This document shows positions 1 to 7,256 of a stretch of 8,280 nucleotides of DNA, in pieces. The notes beneath the pieces are model-generated. The model had not been told where the DNA came from. It saw only the letters and a list, made by a program, of their open reading frames with translations, and did not search any database. A program made the position numbers and the translations under genes. Position 1 is the first letter of the stretch. Every line of letters starts with the position of its first letter. This DNA comes from JBGPYM01 sp041493205 (lineage in GTDB: Bacteria; Bacteroidota; Ignavibacteria; UBA10030; UBA6906). Where the stretch lies: the NCBI GenBank assembly GCA_041493205.1, contig JBGPYM010000135.1:1-8280 (forward strand). The letters are read 5' to 3'.

Positions 1-25
1 CCAGCAAGAGGAACAAGAGGGTCAT
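1..25 (-). CDS. Possible start of a divergent gene, cut by the window edge
   Basis: On the minus strand an ATG at 25-23 opens a frame reading MTLLFLLL up to the window edge. A run of hydrophobic residues straight after the Met would fit a signal peptide or membrane anchor. A good minus-strand promoter match lies about 50 nt upstream (75-103), which is the main reason to list it. No Shine-Dalgarno sequence is visible. A 15-codon minus-strand frame (69-22) overlaps this ATG in an ATGA arrangement, which could be a leader peptide or chance. Only eight codons are visible, so neither function nor reality can be settled. The alternative is that 1-163 is the 3' end of a rightward gene, because plus frame 2 is also open there. 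Confidence 0.25.
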
Positions 26-74
26 CCGGAACAGACCGCGGCAGCAACCGATGGGAGGACCATGCGCATGCATC

Positions 75-103
75 AATATAAGAGCCGGGGCAGCCGGAAT
101 CAA
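75..103 (-). promoter_or_regulatory. Predicted leftward sigma70-type promoter
   Basis: On the minus strand TTGATT (103-98) is followed, after exactly 17 bp, by TATATT (80-75). The same -10 hexamer and spacing occur in front of the glycosyltransferase and the M23 peptidase in this window, which strengthens the call. Transcription would start near 68 and run leftward off the window. The -35 box lies 9 bp from the -35 box of the rightward promoter, so the two are back to back. Confidence 0.45.
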
Positions 104-112
104 CCGCGCGCG

Positions 113-141
113 TTGCTTCTCCACGGGGTTCTGAGTATATT
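113..141 (+). promoter_or_regulatory. Predicted promoter of the glycosyltransferase gene
   Basis: TTGCTT (113-118), a 17-bp spacer and TATATT (136-141) form a sigma70-like promoter. The predicted transcription start is about 147-150, at or within a few bases of the ATG at 150, so the mRNA would be leaderless or nearly so. This fits the absence of any Shine-Dalgarno sequence before that ATG. The prediction is from sequence match only. Confidence 0.5.
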
Positions 142-149
142 GACGCGCC

Positions 150-1301
150 ATGATTCCTGTTGACTCGCAGCCGCGGCGCATTGCGATCGTGCATGAATGG
201 TTTACCTCAATGCGGGGCGGGGAAAAGTGCGTTGAGGCACTGTGCGAGGTTTTTCCCGGCGCCGATGTGTACGCACTGCTGCACGTTCCCGGTTCCGTTT
301 CCCCCACGATTGAACGGGCGCTCGTCCGGACATCGTTTATCCAGCACCTTCCCTCCGCAGCAACACAGTACCGGCGTTATCTTCCCCTCTTTCCCCTGGC
401 AGTGCGGGGCTTCGATCTTGCCGGCTACGATCTTGTGATCAGCTCCAACCACTGTGTGGCAAAGGGTGCGCGGACGCATCCGGGGAGCCTGCACGTCTGT
501 TACTGCTATACGCCGATGCGGTACATCTGGGGACAGTATCACGAATATTTCGGAAAGGGGAGAGCGGACCTGGTGACGCGCATGGCGATGCGTCTCTGTG
601 TGGGGCCGCTGCGCGCATGGGACGTTGCGACCGCTGCGCATCCGCATTACTTCGTGGGGATTTCGGAAAATACCCGCCGGCGGATCAGGGACATCTACCA
701 CCGTCCATCGGATGTAATCTATCCCCCCGTGGACACGGCGCGATTTCCCCTTGCGCCTCCCGGCGGGGAGTATTACCTCATCGTCAGCGCTCTCGTGCCG
801 TACAAGGCGCTCGATCTTGCCATCGAAGCATTCAACAGGACCGGAGACCGTCTGCTGATCGTCGGTGAGGGTCCTGACCGGGAGCGGCTCGAGAAACTGG
901 CGGGCCCCGCTATTTCGTTCGAGGGATGGCAGCCGGATGAGAAGCTTGCTGCATATTATGCCGGCTGCACGGGGCTGATCTTTCCCGGAGAAGAAGATTT
1001 CGGCATCGTGCCGGTCGAGGCAATGGCCTGCGGAAAACCCGTGCTGGCATTCGCTCGCGGGGGCGCTCTCGAAACCGTGATCGACCGGCCGGAGCTCCGC
1101 ACAGGGAGATTGTTCGCCCAGCAGACCGTCGACGCGCTCCTTGAGGGGCTCAGAACCATGAAGGAAACCGAATTCGACCCGTTGGTGTTGAGGCGCCATG
1201 CCGAAACATTCGATCGAGGGCTCTTCAAGGAACGGATGAAGGAGTATTGCCTTACCCGGTGGCGGTCATTCACCGGAGAATCCCGTCAAGCGCATATGTA
1301 A
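150..1301 (+). CDS. GT4-family glycosyltransferase (group 1)
   Basis: A predicted cytoplasmic or membrane-associated GT-B fold enzyme of 383 residues that transfers a sugar from a nucleotide-sugar donor to a glycan or lipid-linked acceptor. The N-terminal half begins with a Rossmann-like strand (IAIVHEWF, 11-18) followed by a glycine-containing turn (MRGGEK, 21-26). The C-terminal donor domain starts near 208 (YYLIVSALVPYK) and has IVGEGP at 237-242. The retaining-enzyme EX7E motif is E282-DFGIVPV-E290, followed by AMACGKPVLA. The length fits the family. Donor and acceptor cannot be read from the sequence; O-antigen or exopolysaccharide mannosyltransferases are plausible relatives. The start at 150 keeps the first Rossmann strand at the N-terminus, but no ribosome-binding site precedes it. 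The gene has its own promoter and a 78-nt gap follows, so it is probably a separate unit from the genes downstream. Confidence 0.9.
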   Translation: MIPVDSQPRRIAIVHEWFTSMRGGEKCVEALCEVFPGADVYALLHVPGSVSPTIERALVRTSFIQHLPSAATQYRRYLPLFPLAVRGFDLAGYDLVISSNHCVAKGARTHPGSLHVCYCYTPMRYIWGQYHEYFGKGRADLVTRMAMRLCVGPLRAWDVATAAHPHYFVGISENTRRRIRDIYHRPSDVIYPPVDTARFPLAPPGGEYYLIVSALVPYKALDLAIEAFNRTGDRLLIVGEGPDRERLEKLAGPAISFEGWQPDEKLAAYYAGCTGLIFPGEEDFGIVPVEAMACGKPVLAFARGGALETVIDRPELRTGRLFAQQTVDALLEGLRTMKETEFDPLVLRRHAETFDRGLFKERMKEYCLTRWRSFTGESRQAHM

Positions 1302-1324
1302 GAAGGTGTTACCGGAACTGTTCG

Positions 1325-1353
1325 TTGACATTCCCAGCGGATTTCCGTATATT
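1325..1353 (+). promoter_or_regulatory. Predicted promoter of the peptidase-bactofilin (-atp) unit
   Basis: A perfect -35 hexamer TTGACA (1325-1330), a 17-bp spacer and TATATT (1348-1353) form the best sigma70-type match in the window. Transcription would start near 1360, giving a leader of about 20 nt before the ATG at 1380. A 6-bp inverted repeat (GGATTT at 1339-1344, AAATCC at 1356-1361) brackets the -10 box and could be an operator or chance. No equally good promoter was seen between here and atpE, so this one may feed the atp genes as well. Confidence 0.65.
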
Positions 1354-1379
1354 TCAAATCCAAATTTTCAGGGCTGTGC

Positions 1380-2297
1380 ATGACCCAGGAGGGAACCCGG
1401 CGGAGAAAAGCGCCCCGCCTCTATAACGTGGTGGTGGTACCGGTGGAAGAAGGGGGCAAGACGCGGACGTTTCGCACGAGCCGGCTCACGATGGGGGCGC
1501 TCGTGCTTCTCGGTTTCCTCGCAAGCGTTGCGGTCACGCTGGCCATCCTCGTGTACACCCCCCTCGCGATGTACGTCCCGATCCCGAATCCCGGGCTTGA
1601 GGAAAAGTACGGCCGGCAGATTGTCGAAACGCAGCGCCGTCTCGCATCGCTCGCGGAAGATGTCGTCCTGTTAAAAGATTATAACGCCCAGCTCCGGAAG
1701 GCGCTCGGTGAGGGAGGCCCCCGGGACACATCGGCGGCGCGCAATCTCCCGCGGAGGGGAGAACGGATCGTCGAAGAAACGGCCCCGCCGCCTTCGGGGT
1801 TACAGCATGCGGGTGATCCGGACATCGGCGTTCCGCTGGACGAAGATCTGGGCGCGGACGCGACGACTGCGCACTACGCGATGGTGTCGACGGCAAGCGG
1901 CCCGTCCCGGGCCTCCTTCCCTCTGCTCACCCCCGTCGAAGGATTTGTTACGCAGGGATTTGATCCGTCACGGAATCATTTCGGCATGGATATCGCAGGT
2001 CAGCGGGGAACCCCCGTCCACGCGCCGGGGGACGGCGTCATCCTCTTCGCGGGCTGGACGTATGACGATGGAAATATGATTATCATTGCGCACGGCGGGG
2101 GGTATTGCACCGTGTTCAAGCACAATCAGGCGTTGCTGAAGAATGCACTGAGCGGTGTGAAGCGCGGGGAGCCGATCGCGCTGCTCGGTACGTCAGGGAA
2201 AACCAGTCTTGGCCCGCATCTCCATTTCGAGGTGTGGAAAAACGGGGTCCCGCAGGATCCCAACGAGTACCTTCTTGCGCCCGCGCGCACGCACTAG
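1380..2297 (+). CDS. Membrane-anchored M23 (LytM-type) peptidoglycan endopeptidase
   Basis: A predicted zinc metallopeptidase of 305 residues that cleaves peptide cross-links in peptidoglycan. A basic cytoplasmic tail (about 1-37) is followed by one membrane segment (about 38-60), a short helical, probably coiled-coil stretch (73-110), a Pro/Gly-rich low-complexity linker (about 111-180) and the M23 domain (about 181-300). The key residues are all present: H200 and D204 (HxxxD in NHFGMD), H248 (in TVFKHNQ), and H280 and H282 (HLH in GPHLHFEVW), so it should be active, unlike degenerate LytM activators. Topology predicts the catalytic domain in the periplasm. It sits 17 nt upstream of a bactofilin. 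M23-bactofilin pairs are known from cell-shape systems (Csd1/CcmA in Helicobacter, LmdC/BacA in Hyphomonas), in which the bactofilin polymer positions the hydrolase. A weak AGGG at 1370-1373 precedes the start. Confidence 0.92.
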   Translation: MTQEGTRRRKAPRLYNVVVVPVEEGGKTRTFRTSRLTMGALVLLGFLASVAVTLAILVYTPLAMYVPIPNPGLEEKYGRQIVETQRRLASLAEDVVLLKDYNAQLRKALGEGGPRDTSAARNLPRRGERIVEETAPPPSGLQHAGDPDIGVPLDEDLGADATTAHYAMVSTASGPSRASFPLLTPVEGFVTQGFDPSRNHFGMDIAGQRGTPVHAPGDGVILFAGWTYDDGNMIIIAHGGGYCTVFKHNQALLKNALSGVKRGEPIALLGTSGKTSLGPHLHFEVWKNGVPQDPNEYLLAPARTH

Positions 2298-2314
2298 AAG
2301 TCGGGAGGAGAGTT

Positions 2315-2692
2315 ATGGCTGACAGAAACCAGGCGACCACCACATTCAGCATCATCGGGACCGGGACCGTCATCAACGGCAATATCAAGACGGAGGGGAG
2401 CATCCGGGTCGATGGCAGGATCGTCGGCAACGTTGTGACGCAGTCGGATGCCGCCGTCGGTCTGAGCGGTGTTGTGGAGGGTTCGGTGGATGCACGGAAT
2501 ATCACGATCGCCGGGAAGGTGCTCGGCACGCTGACGGCAGCCCAGAAGCTGGTGCTGGAGAGCCGGTCTGTCATCCGCGGCGATCTGCGGACCGCCCGCC
2601 TGGTAGTGGATGAGGGAGCGGTTTTTGACGGCAAGAGCACGATGGCTGGTGCGCCCTCCGGATCATCTCCCGCGTCGCGCGAGCCGCGCTGA
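2315..2692 (+). CDS. Bactofilin (polymer-forming cytoskeletal protein)
   Basis: A small protein of 125 residues with the bactofilin (DUF583) beta-helix core at about 12-107, built from short repeats rich in Gly, Val and Ile such as GTGTVINGNIKTEGSIRVDG and LSGVVEGSVDARNITIAG. Proteins of this family polymerise without nucleotide into non-polar filaments on the inner membrane and act as scaffolds for cell-wall enzymes. The tails are short and polar; the C-terminus (110-125) is Ser/Pro-rich and probably disordered. The start at 2315 is chosen because GGGAGGAG lies directly upstream (2303-2310) and the conserved core begins about 11 residues in; an upstream in-frame extension would overlap the peptidase gene. 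It is probably co-transcribed with the peptidase 17 nt upstream and with atpZ, which starts 4 nt after its stop. Confidence 0.93.
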   Translation: MADRNQATTTFSIIGTGTVINGNIKTEGSIRVDGRIVGNVVTQSDAAVGLSGVVEGSVDARNITIAGKVLGTLTAAQKLVLESRSVIRGDLRTARLVVDEGAVFDGKSTMAGAPSGSSPASREPR

Positions 2693-2696
2693 GGCA

Positions 2697-2972
2697 ATGA
2701 CCCCGGCGCCGGAACAACGGAAGAGCTGGGGGACGGTCTACGGACCATACCTGACGCTCGGGATTCAGCTGGCCGTCACGGTCATTGCCTTTTTTTTCAT
2801 TGGCAGATGGCTGGACAGCAAGCTGGACACAGCCCCGTGGCTGATGCTCGCCGGCCTCGGGGTCGGCATCACGGGGGGATTGATCAGCTTCTTCAGGACC
2901 GTGATCGCGCTGGGGAGAAAGGAAGACAGCGAGGCGGAACAACGCCGGAAGGAATCGCAGAGTGAAAGGTAA
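2697..2972 (+). CDS. atpZ: AtpZ, small ATP synthase-associated membrane protein
   Basis: A 91-residue protein of the AtpZ family (putative F1Fo-ATPase gene 1 subunit, PF09527-like). It has two membrane helices at about 16-36 and 48-70, with the family-typical pattern of a helical hairpin around a polar turn (IGRWLDSKLDTAPWLMLAG) and a charged C-terminal tail (73-91). In Bacillus, AtpZ with AtpI has been linked to divalent-cation supply and ATP synthase stability; it is not part of the catalytic core. The ATG at 2697 is chosen over an upstream in-frame start at 2610 because the latter would overlap most of the bactofilin 3' end with non-family sequence. The only purine-rich element, GAGG, overlaps the bactofilin stop and ends 2 nt before the ATG, so translation may depend on coupling. 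A run of eight T (2790-2797) encodes F32-F34. Confidence 0.85.
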   Translation: MTPAPEQRKSWGTVYGPYLTLGIQLAVTVIAFFFIGRWLDSKLDTAPWLMLAGLGVGITGGLISFFRTVIALGRKEDSEAEQRRKESQSER

Positions 2973-3351
2973 AGGAGGGTTCCCTGTCCAGGTCGGCGTG
3001 GTGCTCATCGGTGCGGTGATCCTGCTGACGTATCCGCTGGCGGCCTGGGGAACGGCGGATATCCTGACGGCTGTTGTCGCGGGAGCGCTCCTGAGCACAG
3101 CCAATGTGCTCGCAGGGTATGCCGCGATCGAGTACTCGTTCAACAAATCGTACACGACGTTTGTCAAGGCCGTCATCGGGGGGATGGGACTGCGCATGGT
3201 GGTGATGCTCGGAGCGCTTGCAGCGCTCATCGTGCTCGGCGGGCTTCACCCCGTGGCGCTGACCTCATCGCTAATGGGCTTTTATGCGGTCTTTCTCATT
3301 CTGGAAATTCTCCATATTCAGAAAAAAATGTCACTTAAGAATCAGGAATAG
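2962..3351 (+). CDS. atpI: AtpI-like ATP synthase subunit I, Fo assembly protein
   Basis: A 129-residue protein with four predicted membrane helices (about 8-28, 33-53, 68-93 and 98-118), placed between atpZ and atpB exactly where AtpI is expected. AtpI proteins are small four-helix membrane proteins implicated in c-ring assembly and in stabilising the complex. Sequence similarity to well-studied AtpI is weak, so the call rests on topology, length and position; the stretch GGMGLRMVVML (73-83) with its intramembrane Arg is a recognisable feature of the group. It starts with GTG at 2962, overlapping the end of atpZ by 11 nt, with GGAAGGA upstream (2947-2953). An ATG lies in frame at 3328, but it would leave only a few residues. 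The overlap indicates co-translation with atpZ. Confidence 0.68.
   Translation: MKGKGGFPVQVGVVLIGAVILLTYPLAAWGTADILTAVVAGALLSTANVLAGYAAIEYSFNKSYTTFVKAVIGGMGLRMVVMLGALAALIVLGGLHPVALTSSLMGFYAVFLILEILHIQKKMSLKNQE
3344..3347 (+). promoter_or_regulatory. Ribosome-binding site that sets the GTG start of atpB
   Basis: AGGA lies inside the last codons of the atpI-like gene, 10 nt before the GTG at 3358. Nothing similar precedes the alternative ATG at 3373, so the GTG is the preferred start. The arrangement ties atpB translation to that of the preceding gene. Confidence 0.45.
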
Positions 3352-3357
3352 CCCGGC

Positions 3358-4311
3358 GTGAACTTCTTCGTGATGCAGGACCATGACACGACCGTGCATG
3401 CTGTCGCGGACACGCTGCAGGCATCGGGGGACACCCTTCGGGCGGTGGCGGAGCATGGGGTCGCCCATGCAGGCGAAGAGAACCTCTTCACGGAGCTCCT
3501 CCAACATGTGCAGGATTCCCGGACACTGGAGCTCCCGTTCGGGCACGTGTCTCTCCCGGCGTTCACGCCCTTCACCGTTGCGGGCATCACGGTCGACATG
3601 TCCATCACAAAGCACGTCGTGTTCCTCTGGGTGGCGGCCGCACTCCTCTGCTGCGCAGCCGCGATCGTGGCTCGTATCAACGCGCGGCGCACTGTGCCGC
3701 GCGGGTTCGGGAATCTCATTGAAGTCTTCGTGGTCTTCATCCGGGATGAGGTGGTGTTGCCCAACATGGGACCCGCGGGACTGCGGTATCTTCCGTACCT
3801 TCTCACGACGTTTTTCTACATCCTGATCATGAACCTCCTCGGCCTGATCCCGTTCGGGGCTTCAGCGACGGGGAATGTATCTGTCACGGCCGGGCTTGCC
3901 ATCATTGCATTCCTCATGATCCAGATTTCCGCCATCCGGGCCCAGGGTCTGGGTCATTACCTCGCCCACCTGACCGGCGGCGTGCACTGGTCCCTCTGGC
4001 CGATCATGATTCCGATCGAGATTCTCGGACTGTTTACGAAGCCCTTTGCCCTGTGCATCCGTCTCTTCGCCAACATGACGGGAGGGCACATCGTCATTGT
4101 GTCGCTGATCGGTCTGATCTTCATCTTCAAATCGTACCTCATTGCCGTCGCCCCGCTTGGATTTGTTGTCGGGATAAATTTCCTCGAACTGTTCGTGGCG
4201 TTTCTCCAGGCGTACATTTTCGTGATGCTCACCTCGCTGTTCATGGGGCTGGGCATTCAGGCGGGAGAATCCGCGCACGGCTCCCACGGACACACACGGG
4301 AGGGCACCTAG
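3358..4311 (+). CDS. atpB: ATP synthase Fo subunit a
   Basis: The stator proton-channel subunit of F1Fo ATP synthase, 317 residues, an integral membrane protein. The essential arginine is R235 in LCIRLFANMTGGH (E. coli aR210), with N239 four residues on. H244 and E277 occupy the places of E. coli E219 and H245, the reciprocal His/Glu exchange seen in many a subunits. Q284 in LQAYIF matches Q252. Membrane helices cover about 86-106, 147-166, 176-194, 216-236, 246-275 and 278-300. A polar N-terminal extension of roughly 50 residues with several His precedes the LLQHVQDS segment. Extensions of this kind are common in Bacteroidota and Chlorobiota a subunits. The C-terminus is also His-rich (GESAHGSHGH). 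The GTG at 3358 is taken as start; ATG 3373 would shorten the protein by five residues. Confidence 0.97.
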   Translation: MNFFVMQDHDTTVHAVADTLQASGDTLRAVAEHGVAHAGEENLFTELLQHVQDSRTLELPFGHVSLPAFTPFTVAGITVDMSITKHVVFLWVAAALLCCAAAIVARINARRTVPRGFGNLIEVFVVFIRDEVVLPNMGPAGLRYLPYLLTTFFYILIMNLLGLIPFGASATGNVSVTAGLAIIAFLMIQISAIRAQGLGHYLAHLTGGVHWSLWPIMIPIEILGLFTKPFALCIRLFANMTGGHIVIVSLIGLIFIFKSYLIAVAPLGFVVGINFLELFVAFLQAYIFVMLTSLFMGLGIQAGESAHGSHGHTREGT

Positions 4312-4382
4312 CCTCTGTGCCCCGGAATTTGTCTGAAAGCAGTTGCACCATCACAACCACTTTACTCTGAAGGAGAATCATC
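4312..4382 (+). promoter_or_regulatory. atpB-atpE leader with strong ribosome-binding site
   Basis: This is the longest gap inside the atpZ-atpG block (71 nt). It ends with AGGAGA (4371-4376) six nt before the atpE ATG, among the strongest Shine-Dalgarno matches in the window, preceded by a C/A/T-rich, weakly structured stretch. In E. coli a similar leader raises translation of atpE so that c subunits are made in excess. The same role is inferred here. No promoter or terminator was recognised in it. Confidence 0.5.
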
Positions 4383-4613
4383 ATGGATCCGAAAGCACTC
4401 GGGTATCTTGCAGCGGGTATCGGCGCGGCCCTGACGGTCATCGGCGCGGGACTCGGGATCGGCAAGCTTGCCGCCGCGGCGATGGAAGCGAGCGGGCGGC
4501 AGCCCGAAGTCGCGGGGCAGGTCCGCACGTCGATGCTGATCGCGGCTGCGCTGATTGAGGGCGCGACGTTCTTCGCCCTTGCCATCTGCATCATTCTTGC
4601 CACCAAGTCATAA
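4383..4613 (+). CDS. atpE: ATP synthase Fo subunit c (rotor ring)
   Basis: A 76-residue proteolipid made of two membrane helices (about 5-36 and 49-73) joined by the polar loop GRQPE (38-42), which contacts gamma and epsilon. The glycine motif GAGLGIG (21-27) allows tight packing of the inner helices of the ring. The ion-binding carboxylate is E59 in AALIEGATFF. The residues after it are G60 and A61, not the Ser/Thr of sodium rings, and the position 33 residues before it is I26, not Gln, so proton coupling is predicted. The N-terminal helix starts almost at once, with no cleavable signal. Strong ribosome-binding site; atpF follows after 15 nt. Confidence 0.97.
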   Translation: MDPKALGYLAAGIGAALTVIGAGLGIGKLAAAAMEASGRQPEVAGQVRTSMLIAAALIEGATFFALAICIILATKS

Positions 4614-4628
4614 CGCGGAGAGACCGGC

Positions 4629-5117
4629 ATGCTGGATGTCAATCCGGGACTGATCCTCTGGACCATCATCACGTTTGTCATCGTGCTGGTGATCCTGCGT
4701 GCCGCGGCATGGAAGCCGCTGCTGGCGGCGCTCACGGCGCGGGAAGAAACGATCCGCAACGCGCTGCGCGAGGCGGAAGACGCCCGCGTGCAGGCACAAT
4801 CGTTACTGGAGGAAAACCGCAGGCAGCTCGCACAGGCCGAGGAGCAATCGCAGCACCTGATCAGAGAGGGGCGCGCGATGGGAGACCGCCTGAAGGCTGA
4901 AATCATCGAGAAGGCCAACAGCTCTTCCCGCCATATGATCGAGCAGGCGAAGGAGGAGATCCGCCGCGAGAAAGATGCGGCGCTCCTCCAGTTGCGAACG
5001 GAGGTGAGCGACCTTGTGGTGGCGGCCGCGGGGAAGCTCCTGGATGCGAATCTCGATACTCCGAAACAACACCAGCTGGCCGAAGCGGCAATCAAAGATC
5101 TCACGAAGGGATCCTGA
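4629..5117 (+). CDS. atpF: ATP synthase Fo subunit b (peripheral stalk)
   Basis: A 162-residue stator subunit with one N-terminal membrane helix (about 7-27, LILWTIITFVIVLVIL) followed by the family-typical AWKPLL (27-32) and a long charged helix rich in Ala, Glu, Gln and Arg (about 35-150) that forms the dimeric right-handed coiled coil of the peripheral stalk. The C-terminal end (about 125-160) is expected to bind delta. The length is normal for a bacterial b subunit, and there is a single b gene with no second b' copy, unlike phototrophs with b/b' pairs. GGAGAG (4617-4622) lies 6 nt upstream of the ATG. Three nt separate it from atpH. Confidence 0.95.
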   Translation: MLDVNPGLILWTIITFVIVLVILRAAAWKPLLAALTAREETIRNALREAEDARVQAQSLLEENRRQLAQAEEQSQHLIREGRAMGDRLKAEIIEKANSSSRHMIEQAKEEIRREKDAALLQLRTEVSDLVVAAAGKLLDANLDTPKQHQLAEAAIKDLTKGS

Positions 5118-5120
5118 GGC

Positions 5121-5675
5121 ATGCGTAACCTCCGCGTCGCGCGCCGGTATGCGGTCGCACTCATGTCGGTTGCAGAATCGGCAAAACTGATTGATCGCGT
5201 CGCCGCCGATTGCGACGGCATTGCGGGAACGATCAGAGGCTCCCGGGAGCTCCGCCTCCTGCTGGCAAGCCCCCTGGTGCCGTCTGCAAAGAAGAAGGCG
5301 GTGTTTCATGCCCTGTTCGAGAAATCTGTTTCGCCGCTGATGCTGGGGTTCCTCGATCTGATGATCGCGAAATCAAGGGAAATCCACCTGGCGGATATCA
5401 TCGACCAGTTTGCGATGCTGCGCGATGAAAAGCTCGGCATCGTCAACGTGGATGTGACGTCGGCCGTTGAACTGCGGCCGGCGGAGGAAAGCGGTCTTGC
5501 ACAGGCGCTGGAGCAGTACACGCGTAAGAAGGTCCGCGTGCGCGTCACGCTGGACAAGGCAATCAGGGGAGGTCTCGTCGTCCGGATCGGGGACACGGTG
5601 CTCGATGCGAGCATCCGGCGACAGCTCGAGATCCTCCGCGAACGTTTCCGCGCCGGCGGCCCGCATTCAAGCTAA
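5121..5675 (+). CDS. atpH: ATP synthase F1 subunit delta
   Basis: A 184-residue soluble subunit that joins the top of the alpha3beta3 head to the b stalk. The N-terminal helical domain (about 1-105) opens with VARRYAVALMSVAE, the usual start of this family, and includes FLDLMIAKSREIHLADIIDQF (85-105). The C-terminal domain (about 106-180) has the conserved pattern GGLVVRIGDTVLDASIRRQL (150-169), matching the family signature GG..v.iGd.v.D.S....L. The length is close to the usual 175-185. The ATG is 3 nt after the atpF stop; AAGGGAT (5106-5112) lies 8 nt upstream and probably serves both coupling and initiation. Confidence 0.96.
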   Translation: MRNLRVARRYAVALMSVAESAKLIDRVAADCDGIAGTIRGSRELRLLLASPLVPSAKKKAVFHALFEKSVSPLMLGFLDLMIAKSREIHLADIIDQFAMLRDEKLGIVNVDVTSAVELRPAEESGLAQALEQYTRKKVRVRVTLDKAIRGGLVVRIGDTVLDASIRRQLEILRERFRAGGPHSS

Positions 5676-5698
5676 TCCGGACTCACGAGGACAGGACT

Positions 5699-7255
<1,557 letters not shown>

Positions 7256-7256
7256 G

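Noticed and set aside
2..163. Open plus-strand frame that could be the 3' end of an upstream gene
   Set aside because: It reads a Gln/Glu-rich then Arg-rich stretch with no recognisable motif and overlaps the glycosyltransferase start; it cannot be excluded but is not supported over the divergent promoter reading.
207..1199. 330-codon open frame on the minus strand inside the glycosyltransferase gene
   Set aside because: It lies fully antisense to a clear GT4 gene, shows no recognisable domain and is typical of stop-poor antisense frames in GC-rich DNA.
2105..2314. Upstream in-frame extension of the bactofilin
   Set aside because: It would overlap the peptidase catalytic domain in another frame; the strong GGGAGGAG and the conserved core support the start at 2315.
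2610..2696. Upstream in-frame extension of atpZ
   Set aside because: It overlaps the bactofilin 3' end, is Arg-rich and does not resemble the AtpZ family; the ATG at 2697 gives a normal-length protein.
3322..3328. A7 run near the end of the atpI-like gene as a frameshift site
   Set aside because: Frame shifts there hit stops within a few codons or only slightly extend the tail, and the Lys-Lys-Met coding explains the run.
4241..5221. 326-codon minus-strand open frame across atpE and atpF
   Set aside because: It is antisense to three well-supported atp genes; its Ser/Arg/Ala-rich composition is the usual shadow of GC-rich coding sequence.
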